Below, piece by piece: positions 38,463 through 51,890 of a stretch of DNA of 64,000 nucleotides. This DNA comes from Coffea arabica (Eukaryota > Streptophyta > Magnoliopsida > Gentianales > Rubiaceae): assembly GCF_036785885.1 (NCBI RefSeq), contig NC_092317.1:9054501-9118500 (forward strand). The letters are read 5' to 3'. The translations under genes and the position numbers were made by a program. The notes below the pieces were generated by a model. The model worked only from the letters and a program-made list of their open reading frames with translations. It searched no databases and was not told where the DNA came from. Position 1 is the first letter of the stretch, and the number at the start of each line of letters is the position of its first letter.

Positions 38463-38640
38463 CAAAGATACAGTCTTGTCATGCTAATAATTGTCATGCT
38501 AGTAATTGCCTTACTAGACTAATCAACCCAATTGTAACTTAGAAGACAAAGATACAGCATTGTCATGCTAATAACTGCCTTACCAGACCCAATTGTAACT
38601 TAGAAGATACAACACTGATAATTGTAACTAACTTTAGGCA
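38463..38640. repeat. Short degenerate tandem repeats
   Basis: Motifs such as ttgtcatgctaata and ccaattgtaacttagaaga recur two or three times. The attgtaac motif is also the target duplicated by hAT copy 4 (38672-38679). Confidence 0.6.
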
Positions 38641-38679
38641 TGCAGACTTAATATTGTAACTTCTACTGATAATTGTAAC

Positions 38680-39689
38680 CTATGTTTTTTGATTCAGACC
38701 AGGTATCGATTCAACTGAACTCGAGGGTCAGGGATCAATGGGTTTGATTGGATTCAACCGGAGGTCGAATTGGATGACGTCATAAACACATATTAATGAT
38801 ATATAATTAAAATAATATATAAAAATTCCCTTTAAATTGGTGGTTTACAACTTTATATACATATTTGATGAGTTTGGATTTAATCCAAAAGAAATGCAAT
38901 TAAAAATTATAGGTAAATTTGTAGTTTAAAAAATATAATGGATGAATTTTGTACTTCTTAAAATAATATAGGGTCAAAATGAAATTTTTAGTTTATCCTG
39001 GGACCTTTTCTTCCTCCTATTCACCATAACTCTTTTCTTGTCCTTTATCCCCACAATAACTCTTTTCCTCCCATTCCTTCTTCTTCCGCTCCAGTAATAT
39101 TCTTCCTATTTCTTTGTCTGTTCCTCAAGTCTCCACGCTGCCTGCAACCACTTCATTTATCTTGTTATCTTCCTTTCATTGCCAATCCTACGGCTATTTC
39201 ATTTTTTCGTTTTCTTGATTTTTTTTACCTTTGCAAATTTGATTTTGTTAGTTTTTTCTTGTCAAACTCAGAAAATATCAAACTTTTCATCTTTTTATTT
39301 TCTAATTTCTCTTTTCTTTATGTTTCTCCTTTCTGCAATTTTCTTTGTCTTTTTTTTTTCATTTATTGACATGAGATCTATGAGATCTTATTTAAAAATT
39401 AATTATAAGGGCTGGTTTTGATTGAGTCCATGCCAGCTAATGATATGTGGGAAGAACTGGAAGAAAGCTATGTTGCTGAGAATTGAACTCACAGGCGGGT
39501 AAAAAAAGCTTAGAAGAAAAGGAAAAATGGAAAAGCCCGATTTCAGAGGTTGTACCGGTTCCCAGTTGAACCCCAATTTTGACCGAGTTTTGGCCAATCG
39601 AGTTTTAAAGACAACTTGGACCGAATGCCTGCCCGATTCTCGATTCAATCGGTCCAACCGATTAGTTCGATCCGAATTTAAAAACATGG
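38680..39689. mobile_element. Non-autonomous hAT element, GGTTC-rich family, copy 4
   Basis: A 1010-bp element starting CTATGTTTTTTGATTCAG and ending TTTAAAAACATGG, with the perfect 8-bp duplication ATTGTAAC (38672-38679 and 39690-39697). Its GC-rich arms are more diverged than those of copies 2 and 3 and lack many CCGG motifs, suggesting an older insertion or a subfamily. Confidence 0.85.
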
Positions 39690-39697
39690 ATTGTAAC

Positions 39698-41640
39698 TAA
39701 CAACCACTGATGTTGTTGTGGCATGTAGATTTATTCAATCATTCTATTTACAATTGCTAGCAATTAATTGCAAGTCGTAACAAAACACATTGTTTCCTTT
39801 GCAACGCCTCGCCTATCCCTGCGATGTGCATAGCCCATAGCCACTACACGGACAACAACCATTAGGTTCGACAAAAACCATTTGATTAGACCATTAGACT
39901 TTAGACCATTGCACTTGACAAACCAAATTATAAGGATAAAGATAATATGGTAAAGGACAAAGACTTACCTTTGTAAAAGGTAATATTAGATCCCTACCCT
40001 CGCACTATCAAAAAATGTAATTCAAAATATTAGGATACTTCAGCATACATAATTTAGTCGTTAGATTGGCAATATACAAATTATAAGGATCATTATAACT
40101 CACCCCATTGCTTTCAGATTTGGAGAATGAGGCGAACTTAATATTTCAAGGGCTATCAATTTCTAGAAAACACAAAAACATAGAAAATTAACTTCTCTAG
40201 GAGGCATGGAAGCACTAACACTAAAGTGACAAGAAAAATCAAGAAAAAGAACACATAAAAGAACAGAAGCACAATCATATGCCTTCCAAATATATAAACC
40301 ACATGTCAATCCAAACAATTTAAAAAGTCGCACAACTTAATCCAAACAAATTAAGGAAAAAAACTAAATAATCACCTTAGTAGGACCATTAATTGAACGC
40401 GGAACGCTGGGCTTTGCTGGACTTGTGCAATACTACAATTCCAAACATCATAAATACGCTCGTTACACATACATCTAAATAATATATAAGCAAAAGTAAA
40501 CAAAAGGCTTTACAGCCTTTACAAGATTCAAAACTCCAAATCACACTAGAACTCACTTAATTAAACATTAACTACTAAGAATTAACCCTAATTCGATCCT
40601 ACTAACCCCTAACACGGCTCACTGTGGTCAACATGGCCCTTAGCCATTTATTTAACCAAATCAATGACTCAAGTGACTTAATCAAACGCTGGAAATAACT
40701 TCACGATTTGCAATAATGGGAACAAACAACATCACTAAAACAAACTTCAGTTTTAACTTAAGAAAATGATTAAGTGACATCAAACTTTCTCCAAACAACT
40801 TGAATGGCTTCGTTGCTAGCTAGATTCTGTATCATTCCCCTCCTCTTGAAAGCAATTTGCCCACAAATCGATACACGAATTGTTACAAGAGGAGTTACAT
40901 GCCATCGGGTCAACCTTGTGATGATCACAATAAAAAATTTCATCCAACGCAAAAACCATCACTTGCAAAGATTGAAAGGACATCTTTTCGCACCTTGAAT
41001 CCCACGAACCAGCCTCAATGCATGCTCAACCAAATCTGGTTTAACACAGGAAAATAAACAACAAGTGACGGTATGTGTAAAAGGATCTGAAAACTTATCA
41101 CTTGTATCCAAAAGATAAGGATTTTCAAAGTGGTGCGAGGTATATCCCATGAAGCCGAACTCCTCATGCTCGAATAAACTTGCAAGATACAAAAACTGAT
41201 TTGGTGAAGTTGAACCATTACAAGGACCAACTACAAGTCAAAGATAGTAGTTGTAATGATCATTGAAGAACTCGCTCCTTAAACGAACTCTTGGTACACA
41301 ATCAGCTCCAATGTCTACACAAGCAAGGCACCAAAGATTAGCAATCAGCTCAGAAAAAAATAAAAAATAAGAAAAATAGTTTAATTAAAAAAATGAAGCA
41401 ACTTATGAATTTAAAAGACATATGGGTATGCACGTTAATATGATTATGCGTGTGCTTAAAAAGATAAAAAGAAGAGAAAAACTAATATTAGAATTTAAGT
41501 GCCGTTACATGCCCAACAGTGTCTAACAGGCTTCTAGTACCGATGGCCTTCCTAAAAGTGCAAAAGGCTATTAGAAATGTGTAAGCACAAATTTTGTTGC
41601 CTAAAATAAAAGACAAGAAAACTTGCACAAATATCAAATT
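39698..41640. other. Intergenic DNA without recognisable genes
   Basis: AT-rich sequence with scattered short open frames on both strands, none with a domain I recognise. Part may belong to a decayed retroelement adjoining the LTR-like segment at 41640-42580. Confidence 0.4.
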
Positions 41641-42580
41641 TATTAAATTAAATAATAAGTAGGCTACAATCTCTGAAAATTCTTGAATCAAAGAAATTAA
41701 TCCCCTGATTCTTTTCTTCGAATAGCTTCAATTGAAGGGCCGAAAAGACTTGTTCTCCAATCGAAAGGGTGTTTCCTACAATTTCGGCGTAGAAAACGAT
41801 TGATTTGATGATGGCGTCAAACACTTGGAACTTCGAGTCTTCAACACCGATAGCAGGAGGATTTGTTTGACTTGATTTGGGCTTGGATTTGAGGAAGAAA
41901 GCTCTTGAGGGAATTTGACAGAGTTTCTCCGAATGTTAGGGATTTTTCTATATCTTTGCCTTGAGGGAAGACCTCTATTTATAGCCAAAATATGTAGGCT
42001 AGGTCTTCAAGAAAACCCTCAGAATCTTCCTGCATTTTGGATCACTTGTTACCCAAGAAATCCATTTAACTTGGGCTTAAATATTGGGCCAACCCAGATA
42101 GTCCATTGTGAATTAATAAATCAATTAATTCACTTCAACTTAAATGGGCATTACAATTTTAACTTGATTTAATAGCCCATATAATACTGGCCCAATTTGC
42201 AAGTTCAAAACATAATGAACTTTTATCATTTAATTTAATTTAATCAAGATCAATTTAATTTAAATAAATCTTGACTAAATAAATTAAATAAATTTTCTTT
42301 GTCTACAAAATGATATTTGTCTTTAAAATAAATTGTGTAATATGTTATTTTTGAAATCCATTTCATAATTCATAAAGTTCGGGGAATAATAAAATTTTAT
42401 TGAAAGATTTCAAATAATTTTTTTTTTGGAGAAATAAAATAAGAACAAAAGTTTAATATATAATATAAGAAGGATTAGCTACTACACGTGCTGTGGGCTA
42501 ATGATGATTACACTTTGCTTGCACACATGAGGTCTTCCGTTTGATCCACCATTCCAACATCTTCTAAAAATTTTTTCCAC
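41640..42580 (-). mobile_element. Possible solo LTR or LTR-retrotransposon leader (minus strand)
   Basis: Read on the minus strand, it starts near tgttgtggaaaaaattttta, holds a TATA box (tataaatagaggtcttccc, at about 41972-41990), then a leader with aaatccctaacattcggag, and ends with a T-rich tail near 41640. This arrangement resembles the promoter and R region of plant LTR elements. No matching second LTR, primer-binding site or pol was found, so boundaries are uncertain. Confidence 0.3.
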
Positions 42581-42604
42581 AACAACATGCTAGACTTGAG
42601 TTCC

Positions 42605-42762
42605 TTACAAAATCGGCTAATTCATCAGGTTGACCGGTTGAACCACTGATTCATTGACAAGTCAACGGATCTATTACTTAAACGATTCAATTAAAATCCT
42701 AGCTCAACTCAATAATCTATTGACCGATTGAACCGTCGGATCAGGTCGGTTTAATAACTATG
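42605..42762. mobile_element. Fragment of a hAT-like MITE ending in TTTAATAACTATG
   Basis: GGTT/AACC-rich sequence (gaccggttgaaccactgat) ends at gtttaataactatg. The same terminus is at 52848-52861. The left end is missing or too diverged to place. Confidence 0.45.
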
Positions 42763-43767
42763 GTTAGTGGTTATCCTATGTTGCATTATGCATTTATTTA
42801 CAATTTATCAAGGGTAGAACTTCTCTATGGTTTCTGAACTAGGTGGTTATGTTAGCAAGTTCGTAAAAAAAATCTGCCACTTAGACTTCCAAAACAAATT
42901 GAGCACAACTCTTGCAGCAGCTGCCAATGCTTGCAATAACGCCTCATTCTCTTCCTTTTCCCCTCTTTTCCTACTTTATCTTTTTCCTCGTTCCCTCTCA
43001 AAACTCTCCCGCTGCCCGTATTTCATCCTTTCGTTCTTTCCCTTCCGTTTTGCTATATAATTTTTCACGATTTTTATATTTGGTACTGGCAGTTAGATGT
43101 GGTGCAAGCGGTTGGAAATTTTGGCCGTTGCTGTTTTTGCATCACAATTTGAGCCCTCATTGCCATGTTTGCGAGTACTATGCTTTGCTTATGTTGTAGT
43201 CATTCATTCCAGTTATGGCTTTTGTTCTACTTCACAAGTCACCAATAGTGACGCAAAACTGGTCAATTTAGATACCATAGTAGTATTGAGAAACTTTCTC
43301 TATTTCAATTGTTTTGCAAAATTATGTCTCTTATTTTCTGCTTTGTTATGATATAGCTCGATATAACTTGCTAATTATGTATTAGCAATAGAAACAAGCT
43401 AAGTTAATAGTTGTGCAATGTGTATGGCCTGCCTAGTTTGTTTGCTTGGAGCAAGTGTGTTATTATATATTATAATTATCTCATCTACTTACGCATGCAT
43501 CTTGTATACAATTTTGCATCAAATGTTGTCGATACTTTCCACTTTTCCAATTCATTTGAGTACTTGAAACATCCCTTGAACAGCAAAATGAACTAAAAGT
43601 GAAAAAAAATAAACTAAACTAATTTCATTTTCTCTCTTCCTCACTTGATAGCTATCACAAAGTGAGTTCGTCTTAGTTCGATTTACTTTCTGAATTAAAT
43701 TCTTAAAAACCTGTTGTGTAGAAAGTCGGATTTAATTACAGTCAAGATAGAAGAATATATGTGACAG
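42763..43767. other. Intergenic DNA, no gene recognised
   Basis: T-rich on the plus strand. Three overlapping open frames near 42830-43350 have low-complexity or membrane-like composition and no family resemblance. Confidence 0.4.
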
Positions 43768-43775
43768 CTAGCAGC

Positions 43776-44618
43776 TAGAGGTGGCAAAATAGGCGGGATG
43801 GACGGGATTTGGTTGGATTTGAAATGGAACCGAATCATATGGGTTTGGGTCTAATCTTATTCATATGTGTTTTGGGACTAAATTGGGCGGGATCACTTTG
43901 GGAAGGGTTTACATTGATCCGCCCAATACCCAAATCTATTTTCTATATTTTTTCCTTTAATTCTTTTTTTATTTTTTATATAACTTTAATATTTTTGTTA
44001 TTAAATTTCTTTTGATCTTATTGTGAATTTATATTTTCCTAAATTCATTTTACACTTTAAAATGATCAACAGTTACTTCAAAAAGACATAACATTTTGGT
44101 AAGAATGAACATATCTTCTTCCTGGATTAAACCAAAAGATTGAACGTTTTGGAGTATTCATACATGAAGTTGACGTTTTCACTTCCTCAAAAAGCATGAA
44201 AACAAAAAGGCAAAGGAAAATAGCTAACAAGAAAATATACATGCAAGTGCCTTATACTTAAGATTCCCACTAAAAATTGGATTAACAAATAAAGGAAAAG
44301 ATAGATATACAACCATATTCCAACAGATATCAAGATAGCCAAACACCGAGGCTGTTGAATATTTATCCTTATCACTGTCTAAGGATGGCAGGTCTAAACT
44401 AACTGAAATACTGAAAATTCTTGGATAAATGAAATTTGTTGGGAAGATATTTGGGCCCAATGGGTATCCAAGTATTTCCCAACATACCCCATCAATTAAT
44501 GGGTACTATTGGAATATGTCTCATTTTAAATCCAATATCACATTAGAATACTCGTTCCGCCCAAAGTTCAATTGGGTATGGGTAGCCCAATAGGACTTGG
44601 GAGAAATTGCCACCTCTA
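43776..44618. mobile_element. Non-autonomous hAT-like element with TAGAGGTGGCAA ends
   Basis: An 843-bp element with inverted ends TAGAGGTGGCAAAAT and ATTGCCACCTCTA, flanked by the perfect 8-bp duplication CTAGCAGC (43768-43775 and 44619-44626). The subterminal regions are rich in gggt/accc words and the core is AT-rich and non-coding. It is a distinct family from the GGTTC-rich hAT copies. Confidence 0.85.
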
Positions 44619-44626
44619 CTAGCAGC

Positions 44627-46176
44627 TGAATTTTAGACTCACTACTAAGAGTGTAGGCACGTAGGAGTTAATATGCATCAGATGCTTGGAGAGCAATGTA
44701 ATGATTTTGGGACATGATTTAGCAACAATATTGTTCTTTTTCTTCAGGCATAGATAACTCTTCTGGCTATCAATGCTCAAGGATGTCACCAACCAAACCA
44801 GCTTTGCTTGCTGACGGAACCAACTAAACGAGACAAACAAAAGACCTAAGTACAATGCACTCGAGACACTGAACATGCATGCTCAATACGAAGATCTATG
44901 CAATCTTATGTTTCCCAAAATTTTACTATCCCAGATCTCTTCAAAACTAGATAATGTGATTTGCAAATACTGGAATTTCTAATCCTTTTTCGTATACATA
45001 TTGTGAATATATAGCCTCACGCATTTGTGTAACACCCCAATTTAACTAGTATAACCAAAAAAAAAACATAGGGCTTAAACATAAAGAATCTCATAGTCCG
45101 TTAACTTTAGAATATCCAATTAGAAATAAATGTAACAACCACTTAAAGATTCCACTTGGAAATTCGATAGACCAATGACTCAAAAAGGACTAATACATAC
45201 CGTCTGCTTTTATTTCAATACAACAAATCAGTCTACTGCTTTACAAAGGAACATACATCTACACAGAAATCAATATTTCCGGCACTCAAAACTAAACTCA
45301 AACAGCAATATCAGGTATTAATTAATATTCATATCACCAAAAACGAAGCTGTTAGAGAATGAAACACAATTAAGAGAGAGCAAAATTTAATTGTTATCTC
45401 TTATTGGGTGATCTATAGGCAAAGATGTCACCTACTTTGTTCGTTGATTAGTTTCATCTGATTCAGTTGTCTTGCAGTTGTTCATCTAACATTCTCTTAA
45501 TCTCTGTTTGTTTTGAGGAAATAGGAGGGGCAGGAAAGAAAATGAAATAGAAAGAAAAAGGTTCTAATGTTCGGATTGATTTTTGAGGAGGGAAACAAAG
45601 AGTAGAGAGGAAAAGGGAGGAATAAAGTGTAGTTATTTTTTGTCACTTTTCCATCCAAAAGGCAGGAACGTAGGGAAAGGAAATCAAAATTATTGAAACT
45701 TTTAAAATTTTCTAAAAAAAAAAAACTGCGTTTACAAATAAGATTTTTAAAAATGTAATTAATGTGTAATAGATTTCTTTCCTTCCCAAACTTAAGTAAT
45801 ATTTTCAATGTTTCCCCTTTTCTATAGGCGGTATGTGTAATTACTTTTGTTTGATTTTGTGCTTAAATAAGAGAAATACTAGTATTTCAACTAACGATGT
45901 TACCTAGACTATTTTCATCAGGTTTTCACTTTACATGAATCATATGCAGCTTATGTAGATATTTTGAAACATTATGGGATCATGTAATAATTGTTGAATC
46001 CAGGAGATATGTGTAATTTACCCCAACTAAACTAGCTAAAGTTTAGTTGTAGGTCAAAAATTCTTATCCAAGATGGAGCTTGAGAAATAAATGTTATAAA
46101 TGGCAAATAGTGAATTTTCCGTGTATCACTTTAAATGTGTGTCCTCGTATATGTTTGAGTGACAAGAGATTGTACA
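44627..46176. other. Intergenic DNA between hAT and Mutator-like elements
   Basis: AT-rich with no gene recognised. Purine-rich tracts around 45515-45700 give a spurious minus-strand open frame. Confidence 0.4.
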
Positions 46177-46185
46177 TAAAACATT

Positions 46186-46409
46186 GGCAAAATGGCCAAC
46201 TTCGTTCAAAAATTTTTTTTACTGTCAATTTCATCCCTACTTAATTTTTTTAGCCAATTTAATCCCTATATTTATTTATCGGTTCCAATTGAGGAACGCT
46301 GCGGCGGCGCCACCTTGTAATTTCGATCAAGCTTCTAATTGAGCACTTAAACAGGGGTATTTCGGGTACTTCATTGATAGGGCTGTAAGATAAGAAGTAA
46401 AAACCGAAA
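46186..46409 (+). repeat. Left terminal inverted repeat of the MULE
   Basis: Matches the reverse complement of 51891-52114 with roughly 85-90% identity by eye. It includes the shared ggttccaattgaggaacg and aagcttctaattgagcac segments and ends near aagtaaaaaccgaa. Confidence 0.9.
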
Positions 46410-46925
46410 TAAAACTTTACCAGCATATTTTTATCACTCAGAAAAATCCAAACCGAAAACCTCAACTTTTTCTTGCAAAAACCCAGAACTTTAGTGAATG
46501 ATGTGTTGAACAAAATCGACTGAAATCATAATGAATAAGGAAATGTAATGGCGTAGGAAGTCAAAGGATGGAGGCAGCAAGTGATGAAAGGCGTGAAAGA
46601 AGAAATTTTGAGAAAGAGGGGTCAAGCAAATTAAGTAAGTTGAACCACTTAAATCTCTTTGATTTGTTATGTTAATAGGTTAATGAAGTTTGATGTGGGT
46701 TTGTCTTGTTGTGAACAGCAAGTATTGTACTTTAATAGCAAGATCGATTGAAATGTCGTGGGAAAAGGGCTTTGTTTTCTGTTTTTCTTTTTCTTTTTTT
46801 TCTGAAAAGAGGTTCATGTGGTCCATGACTGTAAAATTAATGTCTTGTTGCTTTCATATTCCTCAAAAGGCAGACAATGACTATAAATTACAAATTATGG
46901 TAGTAATTTATTTATTTGTTTGGAA

Positions 46926-49900
46926 AATAAAATAGGTGATGACTCGGATATATTCAATCTATATATCTACTATGGTAGGGCATACATTGAAGAACCAGAA
47001 GCAAAATATGTGGGGGGTACCATGGAGCATTTTGATGGGGTTTTGGCCTCCAAGATTAACATAGCTTCTGTGTTAGGCTTTGGTCATTTACTTGGATGTG
47101 ATGAAAACGCAAGTTACAGATATAGAATCCCTACCGTAGATGGGAGACTGAGACTTAATTAGACAAATAGATAGTGAACAAGATGTCATGGACATGGCTG
47201 CTATAGGTAAACAAATTGGAAAAGTTGAACTTTACGTTGTCCATGAGTTTCATATTAGATCCATGGAACCTAGCAAGAACAGGGAAGTTTTCGAGAGTGA
47301 AGGTGAGAATGAAAAAGAAGATCTGCTATATGTGGACATCACATTTGATGAATTCCTTGGGAATGAAGAACTTCCAATTGATGTAACTAAAGTAGATTGG
47401 GGGGAAATAAAAAAGGGTAAACGGAGAGGTGCTATTGTGATTGAAGAGGATGAAGGTGCAAATGATGAAAATGAACTAGAATTAGAGTCAACGGATGGTG
47501 GTGAAAGCTTTTATGATAGTGACTGATTTTAGGGAAGATGAGGATGACATAATATACAAGAATTGTTCAACTACTGTTGATATGGCAATTGATGGTCAGA
47601 GGAGCATAGATGATGCTACTTATGGAGGGAAAAATGTCATACTAACTGGCGAAAAGAAGAAAGGATATGTGCAGCCACAAAAAGCAAAAGCAAAAGCAAA
47701 AGGAAAAGGAACTCTTGCTGCTGACCATGACTGTGATATTTATGATGGTGACCAGATTCCTATCCAAGAGGAATTTGATTCCATCAACACAGAAGAGTTG
47801 AATAGTTGCTCTAGTAGCTCCGATGAAAATACCTCAAGAAAGAAGGTGAAATCTGTAAGGTTCAAGCCAGAAATTGATATGAAGGACCCCAAATTCTTTG
47901 TTGGTTTACTATCTGACACTAAGAAGATATTTAAAAGAGCTGTTGAATTTTATTCTGTGAAGTGGGGCAAGAAGCATGGTTGGCAAAAGAATGATAAGAA
48001 TAGGATCAGAGCAAAATGCAAGAAAGAGAAATGCAACTGGTTTGCTTATGTTGCAAAAGAACCAGATTGCGATGCATTCGTGATAAAAACGATGGGGCCA
48101 GAACATTAATGTGGTAGAACTTTCTATCACAAATATGCAAATTCAGGTTTTTTGGCTAGGCATTACATGGAGTTTCTGCGGATGAATAGGAAGTTATGGT
48201 TGGTGCATTTAAGGACAAGGTACATGAAGAACTGAACATGAACATCACAAAAGATCAGGCTTGCAAGACCTTTGGAAAAGCCAAAATTCTGATCCAAGGA
48301 AAATATAAGTAGCAATACACAAGAATTTGGGACTATTGTGAGGAATTGTTGAGCTCAAATCCTGATTCGACAGTGCATGTAGAGACAGAGGCTGAAGAAT
48401 TTAGTGGAAAAGAGAGATTCAAAAGACTATACATTGTTTTGCAGCCTTGAAAAAAGGCTTTAAAGAAGGTTGTCTGCCTATACTTGGTGTGGATAGGTGC
48501 CATCTAAGAGGACCACATCCGGGAGTACTTTTGACAGTTGTTGGGATAGATGCTAATGATTGCATCTATCCTGTTGCATATGCAGTGGTTGAGACCGAGA
48601 ACAAGAGATCTTAGACATAGTTCATTGAGTTCTTAAAGTTTGATCTCAAAATCCACGACAAAAAACAATGGACATTTATTAGTGATAGACAAAAGGTATA
48701 ATGATTAATTACAGAATTTTTTGTTGGAAAACTACTTTATAATGACTAATTAGTGAATTTTTTTCATATTTTCATCTAATAGGGTTTGGATTCCGCCATC
48801 CAAGATATTCTTCCTGGAGTGGAGCATAGACACTGTGTTAGGCATTTACACCATAACTTCAAGAAGGTCCATCCCGGGGAAACACTTAAGTGTATGTTTT
48901 GGGCTTGTGTAAGATCCGCGTATGTCAATAAATTTGAAGCTAAAATGGATGTGTTGAGGCAGTATGCTGAGAAAACACACAATTGGTTAGTAGACAACAC
49001 ATCACTATACCATTGGTCTAGATCACATTTTAGGACCACAGCGAAGTGTGATATTCTTCTTAATAATTTGTGTGAGAGTTTTAATTCTGTTATATTAAAA
49101 GCAAGAGAAAAGCCTATCCTTGGTATGCTTGAAAACATTAGGATATACCTAATGGAAAGACTTAGGACAAAAAGGGAGTGAATGAGAAAAAGAAATGATA
49201 TTATTTGTCCAAAAGTTCAAAAAAAACTTGAAAAGGCAAAGGATAATGCTAGATAAAATATAGCTAGGTGGTCTGATGATGACAGATTTGAGATGACACA
49301 TATGTATGGGATCACGTTTGTTGTTGACTTAAAGGCGAAGACATGTACATGCAGAAAATGGGAACTCACTGGTTTACCGTGCTCTCATGTTATAGGTTGC
49401 ATTGCTTTGACTAGAGTCGAGCTTGAAAGTCTAGTGCGTCTATATTACTCAAGGGATGCATATCTAAAGGCTTACGAGCCAGTTATGGGCCAATTAATGG
49501 ACCTAATAATTGGAAAAGATCTAAGAAGGTCCCTATATATGCACCTAAGAAACTAAAATTTCCCAGTAGGCCTAAGAAGGCAAGGAGGAGCGAGCCGGAT
49601 GAGCTACGAAGTGATTCCAAAGGGTACACAAGACTGTCTAGAAAGGGTATTACACGTATGACTTGCTCTTTTTGTCATCAAAAGGGTCACACTAAAAGAA
49701 GATGTCAGCTTAGCATGGAAGGAGTAGATAGCAATGAAAGAATACCACCTGTGAGTAGTAATAGGTGTGAAAAATGTAAGAAACTTGGACACAATACAAG
49801 AACTTGCCCATTGAATGTCAAGGGAAAAGACGAAACTCACGCTGAAACTGGTATGGCTGAACTCTTATTTTCTTTCATATTGCACTATTTTAGTTAGCAG

Positions 49901-49969
49901 CTACTAATCTCGAATGTTGTTGCAGCTCCTTCTGTAATTGGAAATACTGGCTTACCACGTGATAAGTAG
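46926..49969 (+). pseudogene. MULE transposase (mudrA type), disabled
   Basis: Domains in order: an N-terminal MuDR region (KYVGGTMEHFDGV, RIPTVDGRLRL, about 46926-47160); an acidic linker; a Mutator DNA-binding domain (47880-48110, CNWFAY); the MULE DDE core with GVDRCHLRGPHPG (48490-48530), ISDRQKG (48670-48695), HRHCVRHLHHNF and CESFNSV; a SWIM zinc finger CTCRKW..GLPCSHV (49327-49400); and two CCHC zinc knuckles (CSFCHQKGHTKRRC, CEKCKKLGHNTRTC, 49660-49812). A last small exon after an intron ends at TAG 49967-49969. Lesions are frameshifts near 47145, 47522 and 48108, and stops at about 48311, 48448, 48612, 48618, 49180 and 49252. It cannot make a full transposase. Confidence 0.9.
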
Positions 49970-51224
49970 ATATTCCAAGACTCTGCTACATTGCAAGAAT
50001 CAACAACATGTATTCTTTGCTTTTAAGTTTTTTTAGTACTCCTGTTATTGTTGCTGGCTATTGTTACGGCTCCTTATTATTGGAAGGTGTTGCAGCTATT
50101 TATTTTTTCACCTGTGTTGCAGCTTCTTATTTTTGTTTGTTTGGTTATTTTGATGAATATATCTGAAATTTGTCATGTTTTTATAATGCAAGTTGATCAA
50201 GTGCTTGAAGAAATTGATGTTCAACCTACTGCTCCAACTGAAAGCTCTCAGCGGCTGTGTAGGACCATGTGTTGTTTTTTTGTCATGCTTCGGGTTAGAC
50301 CAAAAGAACTTGCACTTGCTGCTAAACACAAGCATGGAGAAACAGGATGGCTACTGTGAAAAGGAGAAAACAAAGGGTAACTTTTTGCAGCCACGAAACC
50401 GTATATAAATTATTAATTGTTATTTACTCTTGGAAGTTCTCACTACACGTGAATTTGCAGTCTCATAGGATACTCGATGAGTCGGATGACCAATGAAAAT
50501 GAATGCAGCCAGAGAAGTTGATGATGAAGTTGTTTTTGACTGTTTTTGGGTTGCTAAAACTGTCCAGTGGCTAAAATAGTTGCAATTGACTTTGTCTTTT
50601 GTCCTTTTTGGTAGTAACAAATGCAACTTGATGTATGAGGAACTTTATATCATGGGATTCACTTGTTTTTGTAATGAATCCTGGAACTTATTGTTTTTTG
50701 CTACTAAGACTTCGAATCTAATGAATTCAATTCACTTGTTTTTGTAATGAATCTTGCAACTTAATATTTTTTGCTGCTAAGACTTTGAATCTAACGAATT
50801 CTGGATTCGGGAATTTTGTAATGATTCACAACTTCGATTCTAAGGGATTCACAATTTTGTAATGAATCCTAGAATTTTATGTTAGTTGATAATTCTTTCT
50901 TACATATGAAAGCGTTCTTAATGTTCATACACAAGCAATCTTGATATAATGCAATTCTTCCACTCCAACCAACAATAACCAAATAACATATATACATCAC
51001 CAAAAACTCACTTAATGAAGCTGCTCTCTTTCATGTTCAACATTGAATTTGTAAAGATACAACTGGGAACTCAAAACTATTACAAATCCAAGACAATCCA
51101 TATGCAAAACCTATTACATGAAACCTCGGGAATTACTTCATTCGAAGAAGGCAGCATTACATGATCCAAAATATATGAATCATAAACTTTCGTATGATGT
51201 CCAGAACTACTGCAACATCTTCAA

Positions 51225-51784
51225 TTATAACAAGCTACCCTTTGGCCTTTGAGTGCCCCCGAGTATAGCAACAACTAAAATGCAGCAACAAGTACAGGCT
51301 AAGAGCAACATTTTCACTTTTGCCTTCAATTTGCTGATTTCAATCTTCAGTGCTACATTCTCCTTCTCGGTACTTCTCAGCTCCCTCAAAATTGCAGCCA
51401 GCGTATTCTTTATTTTTTGGGGTATGGGTGGATCATACCACAAAAAAAATTTACAAGCACCACGTTTCTGCATTCACTACTATTTCATAGTCAAAATTCA
51501 AGCAATAATTCAACAAAACCTAACATTTAGCACATGCACAAAATTATCCCATAATTTCTGCAGCCATGAAATCTTCTCGATAGGTTTGATTCCGTCCATG
51601 CTGTCACAATTCTGCATTGTTCAAGGCAGTGGCATCGCACGATTTTATCTCTATTGTAATATTCATCATTTCCTTCATAAATTAGGCTTTCTAATTTTGC
51701 ACCATTCAATCCGACGCTCTTCAGGACTCGATCACTACATCGTGAGTTTGAGGATGCTTTGTCCCAATTCCTACTTGAATGCAT
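51225..51784 (-). CDS. GRF-type zinc finger, coiled-coil, single-TM protein carried by the MULE
   Basis: Two exons on the minus strand. Exon 1 starts at ATG 51784 and contains CHC (51-53), C57 and ESNLSRRFHGC, matching the C.C...NPGRRF..C pattern of GRF zinc fingers. Exon 2 starts at 51467 after TGCAG and gives GACKFFLWYDPP (the end of the GRF finger), a charged helix with heptad-like spacing (LRSTEKENVALKIEISKLKA), then a hydrophobic segment MLLLACTCCCILVVAIL. The domain order GRF, coiled coil, C-terminal TM is that of many small uncharacterised plant GRF proteins. The exon-1 donor is not settled: the only nearby GT is at about 51538 and does not keep frame. No internal stop is seen. Function unknown. 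Confidence 0.6.
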
Positions 51785-51890
51785 TTCGCCGCAGTGATTT
51801 CATCTAGAGCCACTTTGGGAAATTTGAGATACCGAGCAGATCAGATCTCCCTTTTTATCAATAATCCTAGGATTACAATTGGACTCTATC

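Noticed and set aside
39179..39421. Phe/Leu-rich open frame resembling a membrane protein in hAT copy 4
   Set aside because: T-rich sequence bias inside a non-autonomous transposon; no conserved pattern.
40804..41230. Cluster of overlapping open frames on both strands
   Set aside because: None shows a recognisable domain, splice structure or codon bias; left as unannotated intergenic DNA.
51253..51807. 184-codon plus-strand open frame
   Set aside because: Antisense to the GRF/TM gene, whose zinc-finger and coiled-coil patterns are on the minus strand.
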